Assembly: GCA_027485145.1 (NCBI GenBank) | Contig: JAIXRO010000033.1 | Span: forward strand, 1 to 43,382 | Reading direction: 5' to 3' | Origin: Hyphomonadaceae bacterium | Lineage (GTDB): Bacteria; Pseudomonadota; Alphaproteobacteria; Caulobacterales; Hyphomonadaceae | DNA length: 43,382 nt | Part shown: in pieces, positions 35,145-43,382 of the stretch | Position numbering within the stretch: position 1 is the first letter of the stretch | Layout of the letters: the number at the start of each line of letters is the position of its first letter | Position numbers and translations under genes: made by a program | Notes under the pieces: model-generated | Database searches by the model: none | What the model was told of the DNA's origin: nothing | What the model saw: only the letters and a program-made list of their open reading frames with translations

Positions 35145-35768
35145 ATGTCCAGTATCCATGAGACGGCTCTCAACCTTGTCCCGATGGTCGTCGAACAGAC
35201 GAGCCGGGGTGAGCGGGCCTTTGATATCTTTTCGCGCCTGCTCAAAGAGCGCATCATCTTCGTGACCGGCGGCATTGATGACAGCATCGCCGCGCTGACG
35301 ACATCGCAGCTGCTTTTCCTCGAATCCGAGAACCCGAAGCGCGAAATCGCCATGTATATCAACAGCCCGGGCGGGTACGTCTCGTCTGGCCTCGCGATCT
35401 ACGACACCATGCAATATGTGCGTTGCCCGATCTCGACGGTCTGCATTGGCCAGGCCGCGTCGATGGGCTCGCTCCTGCTTGCCGCTGGGGAAAAGGGCAT
35501 GCGGATCGCCTTGCCGAATGCCCGCGTCATGCTGCATCAGCCGTCGGGCGGCTATTCGGGCGTGGCGACGGATATTGAACGGCACGCAGAAGACATCCTC
35601 GCGATGAAGCGCCGCCTCAACAACATCTACGTCCGCCATACCGGTCAACCCTATGATGTGATCGAGCGCACGCTCGATCGCGATACCTTCCAGAGCGCCG
35701 AACAGGCGATGGAATTCGGTATTGTGGACAAGGTTTACGAGCGCCGGGCGGCGGACGACGAAAAGTAA
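35145..35768 (+). CDS. clpP: ATP-dependent Clp protease proteolytic subunit
   Basis: ClpP of 207 residues, the serine peptidase that forms a double heptameric barrel fed by ClpX or ClpA. The catalytic triad is S106 (QAASMGS), H131 (MLHQPSGG) and D180 (RDTF). The N-terminal loop [20 protein letters not shown] is typical; the start [13 protein letters not shown] at 35145 avoids the earlier in-frame start at 35064 that precedes any promoter. A possible promoter is TTGTGG (35057-35062) with TATAGA near 35082. clpX follows after 135 bp. Confidence 0.96.
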   Translation: MSSIHETALNLVPMVVEQTSRGERAFDIFSRLLKERIIFVTGGIDDSIAALTTSQLLFLESENPKREIAMYINSPGGYVSSGLAIYDTMQYVRCPISTVCIGQAASMGSLLLAAGEKGMRIALPNARVMLHQPSGGYSGVATDIERHAEDILAMKRRLNNIYVRHTGQPYDVIERTLDRDTFQSAEQAMEFGIVDKVYERRAADDEK

Positions 35769-35903
35769 ACGCCCGGTTGGCCCAGATTCATACATGCGGC
35801 CTGCCCCTTGCAGGCTTTGTGAACACCTATAGACTTAACTGGACCGCGCGCGTCAGGCCGGGCTTTAGGCCTGCGTTAAACGTTTCGCGGCATTGAGGAA
35901 GTT

Positions 35904-37166
35904 ATGACGAAGCAAAACGGCTCCGGCGACTCCAAGAACACGCTCTACTGCTCTTTCTGCGGAAAGAGCCAGCATGAGGTGAAGAAGCTGATCGCCGGTC
36001 CGACGGTGTTCATCTGCGATGAGTGCGTCGAACTCTGCATGGACATCATCCGCGAGGAAAACAAAACCTCCGCGATCAAGTCCCGCGAAGGCGTGCCCAC
36101 GCCCCAGGAAATCTGCGATGTGCTCGATGATTATGTCATCGGCCAGCGCCACGCGAAACGGAACCTCTCGGTTGCCGTTCACAACCATTACAAGCGTCTG
36201 TCGCTGTCCGGCAAAGCCGACGGTGTGGAGCTGTCGAAGTCCAACATCCTGCTCGTCGGCCCGACTGGTTGCGGCAAGACGTTGCTGGCGCAGACGCTGG
36301 CGCGCATCCTCGATGTGCCGTTCACGATGGCGGACGCCACCACGTTGACCGAAGCCGGTTATGTTGGCGAAGACGTCGAGAACATCGTGCTCAAGCTCCT
36401 GCAGGCCGCAGACTACAACGTCGAGCGGGCGCAGCGCGGCATCGTGTATATCGACGAGATCGACAAGATTTCGCGCAAGTCGGACAACCCCTCGATCACG
36501 CGCGACGTGTCGGGCGAGGGCGTCCAGCAGGCGCTGCTGAAGATCATGGAAGGCACCGTTGCCGCGGTGCCACCGCAGGGCGGACGCAAACATCCGCAGC
36601 AGGAATTCCTGCAGGTGGATACGACCAACATTCTCTTCATCTGCGGCGGCGCATTTGCCGGCCTCGAAAAGATCATTGCGGCCCGGGGGGAGAACGCCTC
36701 GATCGGGTTCGGGGCAACGATCAAGAATGCGAATGACAAGGGAGTCGGCGAGACGCTGCGCGGTACTGAGCCGGAAGACTTGCAGAAATTCGGACTCATT
36801 CCCGAATTCATCGGCCGTCTCCCGGTCATCGCCACGCTTGAGGATCTCGACGAGAAAGCCCTCATCCAGATCCTGACACAGCCGAAGAACGCCCTGCTCA
36901 AGCAGTATCAGAAACTGTTCGACATGGAGAACGTGGCCCTCACGTTCACGCCGGAAGCTCTGGTTTCCGTCGCCCGCAAGGCGATCGGCCGGAAAACCGG
37001 TGCGCGCGGTCTGCGCTCGATCATGGAAGGCATCCTGCTCGACACGATGTTCGAGCTGCCGAACCTGCGCGGCGTGGAAGAAGTCGTCATCAACGCCGAA
37101 GTGGTCGAAGGCAATGCCGAGCCACTCTACGTGCACGCGACCAAGACCCAGACCGAAGCGGGCTGA
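35904..37166 (+). CDS. clpX: ATP-dependent Clp protease ATP-binding subunit
   Basis: AAA+ unfoldase ClpX of 420 residues that delivers substrates to ClpP. A C4 zinc finger (C16, C19, C38, C41) forms the N-terminal dimerisation domain. The AAA+ module has Walker A GPTGCGKT at 119-126, Walker [11 protein letters not shown] and the pore loop GYVGED. The ClpP-docking loop IGFGA is present. The ATG at 35904 follows TTGAGGAAG. It has its own upstream region, so independent transcription is possible; in related bacteria clpX control is partly separate from clpP. Confidence 0.97.
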   Translation: MTKQNGSGDSKNTLYCSFCGKSQHEVKKLIAGPTVFICDECVELCMDIIREENKTSAIKSREGVPTPQEICDVLDDYVIGQRHAKRNLSVAVHNHYKRLSLSGKADGVELSKSNILLVGPTGCGKTLLAQTLARILDVPFTMADATTLTEAGYVGEDVENIVLKLLQAADYNVERAQRGIVYIDEIDKISRKSDNPSITRDVSGEGVQQALLKIMEGTVAAVPPQGGRKHPQQEFLQVDTTNILFICGGAFAGLEKIIAARGENASIGFGATIKNANDKGVGETLRGTEPEDLQKFGLIPEFIGRLPVIATLEDLDEKALIQILTQPKNALLKQYQKLFDMENVALTFTPEALVSVARKAIGRKTGARGLRSIMEGILLDTMFELPNLRGVEEVVINAEVVEGNAEPLYVHATKTQTEAG

Positions 37167-37191
37167 TCGGGATTTTGCCGGACAATTTCAG

Positions 37192-37222
37192 AAAAGCCCT
37201 GGCCTGGCGCCGGGGCTTTTTT
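37192..37222. terminator. Terminator after clpX
   Basis: Stem AAAAGCCCTGG (37192-37202) pairs with CCGGGGCTTTT (37210-37220) with one G-U, loop of 7 bp, followed by T's (37217-37222). On the opposite strand it is a T-rich stem too, so it can also serve the convergent metallophosphoesterase. Confidence 0.85.
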
Positions 37223-38139
37223 CATTCGGGCAAGTGGACGGTCAGGATGTCAATTCGCGGCGGCATCAGGAAGCGAAGAGGCAAACCGGCCATCCCGGTT
37301 CCCGTGGTGACATAAACGAGGCGTTCGCCAGCCGGGGTTTCGAACCGGTGGAGTTCCTTGTCGAACGGACCCTGCACCGGGAGGATATTCTTGTAGAGGA
37401 AAGGAATGCGAACCTGCCCGCCATGGGTGTGACCCGCGAGCATCAGGTCATAGTTGAACGTATCCGGCACGTAGAGTGCGGTGTCCGGATTGTGCGTAAG
37501 CAGAAGAACCGGTTTGTCCGCAGGCAAGTTGGACGAGAACCCGAAATCCTGGCGCCGCTGCCAGAGCTCCGAAGCGCCGGAGACGATCACCGCTTCGCCG
37601 CCGATCTCTGCTTCGTAGGCGCGGTTGTGGACAACAATTGCACCGGTTTCCTTCAACATGGCGAACAGCGCGTCGCTGAGGTCGTCGCCCGGAAATCCGA
37701 CATCGTGATTGCCGAGCACGGCATAGAGAGGCGCCGTCAGTTCAGCGAGCGGGGCAAAGTCTTCGGAGATATCCTCCGGGTCCGGATGATAGATCAGGTC
37801 ACCGGCGAGGAAGACCGCGTCCACTTTCTCGGTGTTGATGCGCTGAACGATCCGCCGGATCGGCATGGCATTTCCGAACATGCCGATATGGGGATCGGCA
37901 AAGAGCGCAATGGTGATGGATGGCGACGTCTCGCTCGCGCCGGGCAGGAGGATCGTCTCACGATGGGTCTCGAGACGGCCCGGCTCCACAAATCGCGCGT
38001 AAGCCACCACGCTGGTCAGCGCGAGCGCAAGCGTCGCGAGGACTTTGACCGCCGGTTTTGCGCGCCAGATGGCCAACAGGCACAACAGGGCAAACGGGAA
38101 GTACGCCCAGCTTCCCCAATAGATCACCAGTTTCATCAT
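37222..38139 (-). CDS. Calcineurin-like metallophosphoesterase, membrane-anchored
   Basis: Metallophosphoesterase of about 305 residues. Two hydrophobic helices at the N-terminus (about 4-24 and 32-48) anchor it. The catalytic motifs occur in order: FADPHIG (D, H), AGDLIYH (D), LGNHD (N, H), LTHNPD (H) and GHTHGGQ (H, H). This resembles YaeI, a phosphodiesterase acting on UDP-diacylglucosamine-like or other substrates; exact substrate unknown. I chose the ATG at 38139 because AGGAA sits about 7 bp upstream; earlier ATGs at 38160 and 38154 lack that. Confidence 0.88.
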   Translation of the reverse strand: MMKLVIYWGSWAYFPFALLCLLAIWRAKPAVKVLATLALALTSVVAYARFVEPGRLETHRETILLPGASETSPSITIALFADPHIGMFGNAMPIRRIVQRINTEKVDAVFLAGDLIYHPDPEDISEDFAPLAELTAPLYAVLGNHDVGFPGDDLSDALFAMLKETGAIVVHNRAYEAEIGGEAVIVSGASELWQRRQDFGFSSNLPADKPVLLLTHNPDTALYVPDTFNYDLMLAGHTHGGQVRIPFLYKNILPVQGPFDKELHRFETPAGERLVYVTTGTGMAGLPLRFLMPPRIDILTVHLPE

Positions 38140-38170
38140 GGGCGTTTCCTGCATACCCATCGTGGCAAAG

Positions 38171-38199
38171 AAAAGGCCGGCATCCGAAGATGCCGGCCT
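38171..38199 (-). terminator. Terminator of glnA
   Basis: On the minus strand an 11-bp perfect stem (AGGCCGGCATC 38174-38184 / GATGCCGGCCT 38189-38199, written on plus) with a tetraloop (CGAA on plus) is followed by TTTTCTTTG. It lies 31 bp after the glnA stop and just before the metallophosphoesterase gene. Confidence 0.85.
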
Positions 38200-38229
38200 G
38201 TCTGAGATCGGGCGAAAAGGCGGCCCGGA

Positions 38230-39633
38230 CTACATCTTGTAGTACATGTCGAATTCGACCGGGTGCGGATGGAGTTCGTAACGCATGTTCTCCTCCATCT
38301 TCAGCTCGATGTAGGCATCGATCTGGTCGTCGTCGAACACGCCGCCCTTCTTGAGGAAGGCGCGGTCGGCATCGAGCGCGCCGAGGGCTTCACGCAGCGA
38401 GCCGCAGACTTGCGGGATCTTTGCGGATTCAGCCGGCGGCAGATCGTACAGGTCCTTGTCCATCGCGTCGCCGGGATGGATCTTGTTCTCGATACCGTCG
38501 AGGCCAGCCATCAGCAGCGCGGCGAACGCGAGATACGGGTTCGCCATCGGGTCCGGGAAGCGGGCTTCGATCCGTTTCGCTTTCGGGTTCGAGCCGAACG
38601 GAATGCGGATGGAAGCCGAGCGGTTGCGCGACGAGTAGGCGAGCATCACAGGCGCTTCGTAACCCGGCACGAGGCGCTTGTAGCTGTTCGTGGACGGGTT
38701 GGTGATCGCGTTGAGGGCCTTGGCGTGCTTGATGATGCCGCCGATGTAGTAGAGGCACATGTCGCTCAGGTCGGCATACTTGTTGCCGGCGAAGAGCGGC
38801 TTTCCGCCCTGCCAGATCGACTGGTGAACGTGCATGCCCGAGCCGTTGTCCTTGTACATCGGCTTCGGCATGAAGGTCGCCGTCTTGCCGTAGGACGCGG
38901 CCACGTTGTGGATCACGTATTTGTAGAGCTGCATGCGGTCAGCCATCACGGTGAGGGTCGAGAATTTCAGACCCAGCTCGTGCTGCGCAGGCGCCACTTC
39001 GTGGTGGTGCTTTTCCGGATCGAGGCCGATTTCGCCCATGATCGTCAGCATTTCGCCGCGCATGTCCTGCTCGGAGTCGATTGGCGGAACAGGGAAGTAA
39101 CCACCCTTCGGACCTGGCCGGTGGCCGAGGTTACCCATCGGGTATTCCTTGCCAGTGTTGATCGGCAGTTCGGACGAGTCGTAGCTGTATCCCGTCTTGT
39201 GCGGTTCGACCGACCAGCGGACGTCGTCAAAGATGAAGAACTCGGCTTCCGGACCGAAATAGACCGTGTCGCCGATGCCGGAGGCTTTCACATAGGCTTC
39301 CGCTTTTTTCGCCGTGGTGCGCGGGTCGCGGTTGTAGGGCTGGCCCGAGATCGGATCGAGCACGTCGCACATTACGGCGAGGGTCGATTGCTGGAAGAAG
39401 GGATCGATGATCGCCGTCGCCTGATCCGGCATCAGCAGCATGTCAGACTCGTTGATGGCCTTCCAGCCGGCGATGGATGAACCATCGAACATCTGGCCTT
39501 CGGAGAAGAAGTCTTCGCCGACCATGTTCTTGTGGAACGTCACGTGCTGCATCTTGCCGCGCGGATCGGTGAAACGAAGATCGACATACTGGATGTCTTC
39601 GTCCTTCATTTTTTTGTAGAGTTCATCAGCCAT
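38230..39633 (-). CDS. glnA: Glutamine synthetase type I
   Basis: GSI of 467 residues that condenses glutamate and ammonia using ATP. Landmarks: [29 protein letters not shown] and the Tyr of the adenylylation loop, LYDLPP with Y396, so it should be controlled by GlnE. The active-site residues are all present and length matches E. coli (about 469). It lies 67 bp after glnB in the same direction, as in most alphaproteobacteria. P_II from the upstream gene would govern its adenylylation. Confidence 0.97.
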   Translation of the reverse strand: MADELYKKMKDEDIQYVDLRFTDPRGKMQHVTFHKNMVGEDFFSEGQMFDGSSIAGWKAINESDMLLMPDQATAIIDPFFQQSTLAVMCDVLDPISGQPYNRDPRTTAKKAEAYVKASGIGDTVYFGPEAEFFIFDDVRWSVEPHKTGYSYDSSELPINTGKEYPMGNLGHRPGPKGGYFPVPPIDSEQDMRGEMLTIMGEIGLDPEKHHHEVAPAQHELGLKFSTLTVMADRMQLYKYVIHNVAASYGKTATFMPKPMYKDNGSGMHVHQSIWQGGKPLFAGNKYADLSDMCLYYIGGIIKHAKALNAITNPSTNSYKRLVPGYEAPVMLAYSSRNRSASIRIPFGSNPKAKRIEARFPDPMANPYLAFAALLMAGLDGIENKIHPGDAMDKDLYDLPPAESAKIPQVCGSLREALGALDADRAFLKKGGVFDDDQIDAYIELKMEENMRYELHPHPVEFDMYYKM

Positions 39634-39700
39634 TTAATGTGCCTTCTGGTGAGGAGTTTCTGCTGTCTGACAGGCGAGCGCTGACACGCTTGCGCGGAGC

Positions 39701-40246
<546 letters not shown>

Positions 40247-40276
40247 CTAGTTTGAAGTGTTAGTTGGAGTTCCTGA

Positions 40277-41071
40277 ATGACCGCTCAAGTCTTTGTCCAT
40301 CCTGATCGCCGCCCGGCTGCGTTTCGCCCGCTCAAGGCGTGGACGCACATGCAGAAGCTGATCGCCGACAAGGAAGACACCGAGCAGGTCTTTCACATCA
40401 TCGAAGCGCTGAACGGCCGCTCGTTCGAGCGCAACTTCTATGCGTTTGCCGCGACGCCGGTGGGGCAGAAGCTGCTCGCCGAGAAGCTTTACCTGCCGCC
40501 TCTGCTGGATGATCACAGCTGGATCCGCGACTTGCCGGCTGGCACGGTCGGCCGCGCCTATCTCGAGTTCATGGAGCGCGAGGGCCTCAGCGCACAGGGG
40601 CTCGTCGATGAAAGCCTGAAGTTCCGGTCCAAGGCGCGCGAACATGACGACGACATGCAATGGTACGGCAACCGCCTGCGCGACACGCACGACCTGTTCC
40701 ATGTCCTTTCGGGGTACAACCGCGACGCACTGGGCGAAGCCTCGCTGCTCGCCTTCACCTACAGCCAGCAACCTGGACTGGGTGTGATCTTCATCTCGTT
40801 CATCGGGTGCCGCACGATTGCGAAACACGCGCCCAAGGACGCGCGGATCATGGATTGCTTCTGGGAAGGCAAGCGCAATGGCGCGGCCGCAAGCAAGATC
40901 ATCGAGCAGGACATCATCGCGCTCATGCACGAACCGCTGGAAGCGGCCCGTGCGCGTCTCGGCATCGCCAAGCCCGTGATCTACCGCGAAACGCTGAAAC
41001 TGCTGTCTCAGCACGGCTACACCGCCAGCCTGCAGCCGCAGGCGCTCGGCGCGGAGCCTGTAGCCGCTTGA
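40277..41071 (+). CDS. coq4: Ubiquinone biosynthesis protein Coq4 homologue
   Basis: Coq4 family protein of 264 residues. The diagnostic zinc motif HDxxHx11E is complete: H138, D139, H142 and E154 (THDLFHVL...ALGE). Coq4 proteins organise ubiquinone biosynthesis, and members have been linked to the oxidative decarboxylation at C1 of the ring. This is consistent with an alphaproteobacterial origin. GGAG precedes the ATG. The stop overlaps the TTG start of the histidine phosphatase by 4 bp (TTGA). Confidence 0.9.
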   Translation: MTAQVFVHPDRRPAAFRPLKAWTHMQKLIADKEDTEQVFHIIEALNGRSFERNFYAFAATPVGQKLLAEKLYLPPLLDDHSWIRDLPAGTVGRAYLEFMEREGLSAQGLVDESLKFRSKAREHDDDMQWYGNRLRDTHDLFHVLSGYNRDALGEASLLAFTYSQQPGLGVIFISFIGCRTIAKHAPKDARIMDCFWEGKRNGAAASKIIEQDIIALMHEPLEAARARLGIAKPVIYRETLKLLSQHGYTASLQPQALGAEPVAA

Positions 41072-41607
41072 TATGGTTGATCCGCCACGGCGAGGCCGCG
41101 GCCGGGTGGGGCGACCATCCGGACCCGGGCCTCAGCGCACTCGGCGCGAAGCAGGCGCACGCGGTCGGCGAACTCCTCAAGGGCGCCGGCGTGCAGCGCA
41201 TCGTCTCCAGCCCGATGCAACGCTGCCGGGAAACCTCGGCGCCGCTGGCGGCTCTGCTCACGCTGCCGCCTGTGGTCGCGCCCGAAGTGTCCGAGATCGC
41301 GACCCCGCCGGGCATTGCGGACCGCGTGGACTGGCTGCGCGCGATCATGGCCGGGACATGGACCAGCGCGGGCCCGGACTACATCCAGTGGCGGTCCCGG
41401 ATGAGCGCGTTCGCCCACGATCTTCCAGCGGGGACTGCCGTGTTCTCGCACTTCGTGGCGATCAATGCGCTGTGCGGATTCCTCGAGGAGGATGACCGGG
41501 TGACCGTTTTCCGGCCCGGGCATTGTTCGATAACCCGGCTCGAGCGCCGGGACGGACGCCTGCGCGTCGCAGAATACGGAAGCGAAGCGGCGACCCGCGT
41601 GCTATGA
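41068..41607 (+). CDS. Histidine phosphatase (SixA-like)
   Basis: Phosphatase of 179 residues with the phosphohistidine motif RHGE at 6-9 (MIWLIRHGEAA) and the second His region FSHFVAIN. The usual family elements SPMQRCRETSAPL and the C-terminal strand are present. There is no in-frame ATG; a TTG at 41068 is the only sensible start and overlaps the coq4 stop (TTGA). An ATG at 41073 is out of frame. Substrate unknown (SixA-like protein phosphohistidine phosphatase or a small-molecule phosphatase). Coupled to coq4 and followed 9 bp later by nnr. Confidence 0.85.
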   Translation: MIWLIRHGEAAAGWGDHPDPGLSALGAKQAHAVGELLKGAGVQRIVSSPMQRCRETSAPLAALLTLPPVVAPEVSEIATPPGIADRVDWLRAIMAGTWTSAGPDYIQWRSRMSAFAHDLPAGTAVFSHFVAINALCGFLEEDDRVTVFRPGHCSITRLERRDGRLRVAEYGSEAATRVL

Positions 41608-41616
41608 GCCGCCTCA

Positions 41617-43059
41617 ATGGGCAGACCAATCCTCACACCGCAGGAAATGCGCGCCGCTGAACAGGCGGTGTTCGATGCGGGCACCGACAGTTTCGTGGTC
41701 ATGCAGCGGGCCGGTGAGGCCGTGGCCGAGTTCGTCCACGCGCACTGGCCGGATGGCCTGATCCAGGTACTGTGCGGACCCGGCGGCAATGGCGGCGACG
41801 GGTTCATCGCGGCGATGATTCTCGCCAGGCGGTGGCGGAAGGTCGAAGTGTTCTGCGCGGTTCCGGTCGATCAGCTGCGCGGGGACGCCGCCAAGGCCGC
41901 CGCGCTCTGGGAAGGGCCTGTGGGCACGCTCGAAGCCGCGCTGACCGCCCCGCATGAACTGGTGCTGGACGCGCTCTACGGCGGCGGGCTGGCACGCCCG
42001 ATGGACGGCGCGGCGGCCGCGCTCGCCGAACGTCCGTCGCGGGTGATTTCCGTGGACGTCCCGTCTGGCCTCGACGGGTTCACGGCGAAGCCTTTGGGCC
42101 CCTGCTTTCGCGCCGAAGGCACGATTACCTTCGCGGCGCTCCGCCCTGCGCATGTCCTTCTGCCGGGGTCGGCTTATTGCGGCGCGGTGTTCGTCGCCGA
42201 AATCGGCGTGCCGGCTCCGACGCGCGCGATGGAGAACAGCCCGGCGCTCTGGGCCGCGGCCTTGCCGGGGCCCGGGCAGGGCGATCACAAGCACCAGCGC
42301 GGACACCTGAAGGTCGTCAGTGGGCCGATGAGTTCGACAGGCGCGGCGCGCCTTGCGGCGCGGGCAGGCCTGCGTGCCGGCGCGGGGCTCGTGACATTGC
42401 TGTCGCCGCCCTCGGCAATGATGGTGAATGCCGCGCACCTGACGGCCATCATGCTCTCGTCCGTAGACGGAGCAGACGCGATATTCGAGGCAGCGCAGAA
42501 AGCGAGCGCAGTGGTCATCGGTCCGGCCGCCGGCGTGACGCCACAAACGCGGGCGAACGTCTCGGCGGTGCTGAGATCAGCCGCGCGCTGCGTGTTGGAT
42601 GCCGATGCGCTGACCGTGTTTGCAGATGACCCGGCGGCATTGTTCGCGATGCTGCGCCCGGCGGACGTGCTGACGCCGCATACCGGCGAGTTCGAGCGCC
42701 TGTTCGGAGGCCTCCTCGCGTCGGCGCCCAACAAGATCGAGGCCGTGCGGCTCGCCGCCGCAAAGGCGGGCTGTGTGGTGTTGCTGAAGGGCGCCGATAC
42801 GGCGATTGCTGCGCCGGGCGGTCATGTTGTCGTGAACACGCACGCGACCCGTTGGCTGGCCACGGCCGGTTCCGGCGACGTCCTCGCCGGCATCCTCTCG
42901 GGTTTCCTCGCGCAGGGCGTAGACACGTTCCTGGCCGCCGCGATGGCTGCCTGGATTCACGGCGAAGCCGGGCGGCGCGCCGGCGCGGGGCTGATCGCGG
43001 AAGATCTGGAGTTGCAGTTGCCCGGGATATTGAGCGCGCTGCATGGTGGGGCGCTGTAG
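41617..43059 (+). CDS. nnr: Bifunctional NAD(P)H-hydrate repair enzyme
   Basis: Nnr of 480 residues. The N-terminal YjeF epimerase domain (about 1-205) has GPGGNGGDGF and VDVPSGLDGF; the C-terminal ADP/ATP-dependent NAD(P)HX dehydratase (about 215-480) has HKHQRGHLKVVSG and the nucleotide-binding TAGSGDVLAG. Together they interconvert R/S-NAD(P)HX and restore NAD(P)H. The N-domain is somewhat shorter than in E. coli YjeF. It follows the phosphatase by 9 bp. nnr lies close to glnB-glnA here, an association seen in other alphaproteobacteria. Confidence 0.95.
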   Translation: MGRPILTPQEMRAAEQAVFDAGTDSFVVMQRAGEAVAEFVHAHWPDGLIQVLCGPGGNGGDGFIAAMILARRWRKVEVFCAVPVDQLRGDAAKAAALWEGPVGTLEAALTAPHELVLDALYGGGLARPMDGAAAALAERPSRVISVDVPSGLDGFTAKPLGPCFRAEGTITFAALRPAHVLLPGSAYCGAVFVAEIGVPAPTRAMENSPALWAAALPGPGQGDHKHQRGHLKVVSGPMSSTGAARLAARAGLRAGAGLVTLLSPPSAMMVNAAHLTAIMLSSVDGADAIFEAAQKASAVVIGPAAGVTPQTRANVSAVLRSAARCVLDADALTVFADDPAALFAMLRPADVLTPHTGEFERLFGGLLASAPNKIEAVRLAAAKAGCVVLLKGADTAIAAPGGHVVVNTHATRWLATAGSGDVLAGILSGFLAQGVDTFLAAAMAAWIHGEAGRRAGAGLIAEDLELQLPGILSALHGGAL

Positions 43060-43068
43060 AATTGTGGA

Positions 43069-43382
43069 TCAGTATCCCGCAAGTCGTCCCATCGGCCGGC
43101 CGTCGATCATCTGGTCGAGATACTCGCTCATCCCGTAACCGACTTTTCCGTCACAGTGATATTCGGTCATCGCTTCGGTGATGCGCGTGGTCAGGGATTG
43201 CCCATCCGGCGTGGTCCGACGGTTGCGAAGCGGAATGAGCGAAAGAACCTTGCCGGTGACGGTGTAGCTCCTACCCGACTTGGTCCGGATTTTTGCGGAC
43301 AGGTCGGTCTGGTACTCGTTCGCGTCCCAGCTGCTTGTCAGGTCGCACGCAATGATGTCGTCATAGACGCCGTCGCGGTACA
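43069..43382 (-). CDS. Unrecognised protein, C-terminal 103 codons (runs off window)
   Basis: Partial coding region reading the minus strand, entering at the right edge and ending with TGA at 43069-43071. The translated end contains YRDGVYDDIIACDL, TKSGRSYTVTGKVL, MTEYHCDGKVGYGMSEYLDQ and RPMGRLAGY. The Gly-Tyr-Gly-x-Ser-Glu-Tyr and DGRPMG pattern is vaguely like proteins annotated as DUF7064, but I cannot confirm it. The N-terminus and any domain boundary are outside the window. It converges on nnr with 9 bp between stops. Confidence 0.7.
   Translation of the reverse strand, partial: YRDGVYDDIIACDLTSSWDANEYQTDLSAKIRTKSGRSYTVTGKVLSLIPLRNRRTTPDGQSLTTRITEAMTEYHCDGKVGYGMSEYLDQMIDGRPMGRLAGY

Noticed and set aside
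35808-35833. clpX promoter TTGCAG...TATAGA
   Set aside because: The hexamers are only 14 bp apart, too close for a standard sigma-70 promoter.
37325-37350. GGTTTCGAACCGG resembling a tRNA T-arm
   Set aside because: It lies inside the metallophosphoesterase coding region and no cloverleaf can be drawn around it.

Overview
The window is chromosomal DNA from a high-GC alphaproteobacterium. Evidence for the class: divergent pepA / lptF-lptG, a topA-rnr-NUDIX neighbourhood, a Coq4-type ubiquinone protein, a split B12-dependent methionine synthase preceded by an ArsR-methyltransferase fusion, nnr close to a glnB-glnA operon, and MlaA/MlaC. A Hyphomonas-like (Hyphomonadaceae) origin is my best inference, but no marker here settles the genus. 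Nearly every base lies in a well-packed housekeeping gene. I see no rRNA, tRNA, CRISPR array, transposase or integrase.

Layout. 1-10.4 kb, minus strand: NUDIX hydrolase, RNase R, M23 peptidase, a low-GC two-gene insertion, topA, lptG, lptF. 10.5-15.6 kb: pepA, an SDR oxidoreductase and holC on plus; a PhnA-type zinc ribbon and a hotdog thioesterase on minus; a TetR regulator and ndk on plus. 15.7-17.1 kb, minus: mlaA-mlaC phospholipid transport operon. 17.3-23.7 kb, plus: a tightly overlapping methionine-cycle operon (ArsR-methyltransferase, metF, metH part 1, a GGCT-like protein, metH part 2, a VOC protein), then pyk. 25.2-25.9 kb, minus: retropepsin-like protease and DUF1289 protein. 26-29.5 kb, plus: a divergent cobT and two acyl-CoA dehydrogenases. 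29.6-33.8 kb, minus: glycosyltransferase, a small orphan, rlmJ and an M28 lipoprotein peptidase. 34-37.2 kb, plus: alpha/beta hydrolase, clpP, clpX. 37.2-40 kb, minus: metallophosphoesterase, glnA, glnB. 40.3-43.1 kb, plus: coq4, histidine phosphatase, nnr. A partial minus-strand gene runs off the right edge.

The one region that looks acquired is 4.32-5.56 kb. The last 58 bp shared by two versions of the topA 3' end are directly repeated around about 1.07 kb of visibly lower-GC DNA. That DNA carries two translationally coupled genes: a coiled-coil protein with two membrane segments, and a 120-residue beta-rich protein whose spacing of conserved residues resembles a lamin-tail domain. The insertion appears to have replaced the topA C-terminal tail with a variant and left the original tail stranded as a 39-codon remnant. 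This is the best candidate for an undescribed system.

Four intergenic dyad elements (844-949, 3346-3492, 8054-8097, 13329-13431) look like dispersed REP/MITE-type repeats. Working links between genes: CobT could supply cobalamin needed by MetH; MetF supplies 5-methyl-THF to MetH under a probable autoregulatory operator; ClpP and ClpX form one protease; GlnB controls GlnA; LptF and LptG form one LPS export pore; MlaA and MlaC handle outer-membrane lipid asymmetry.
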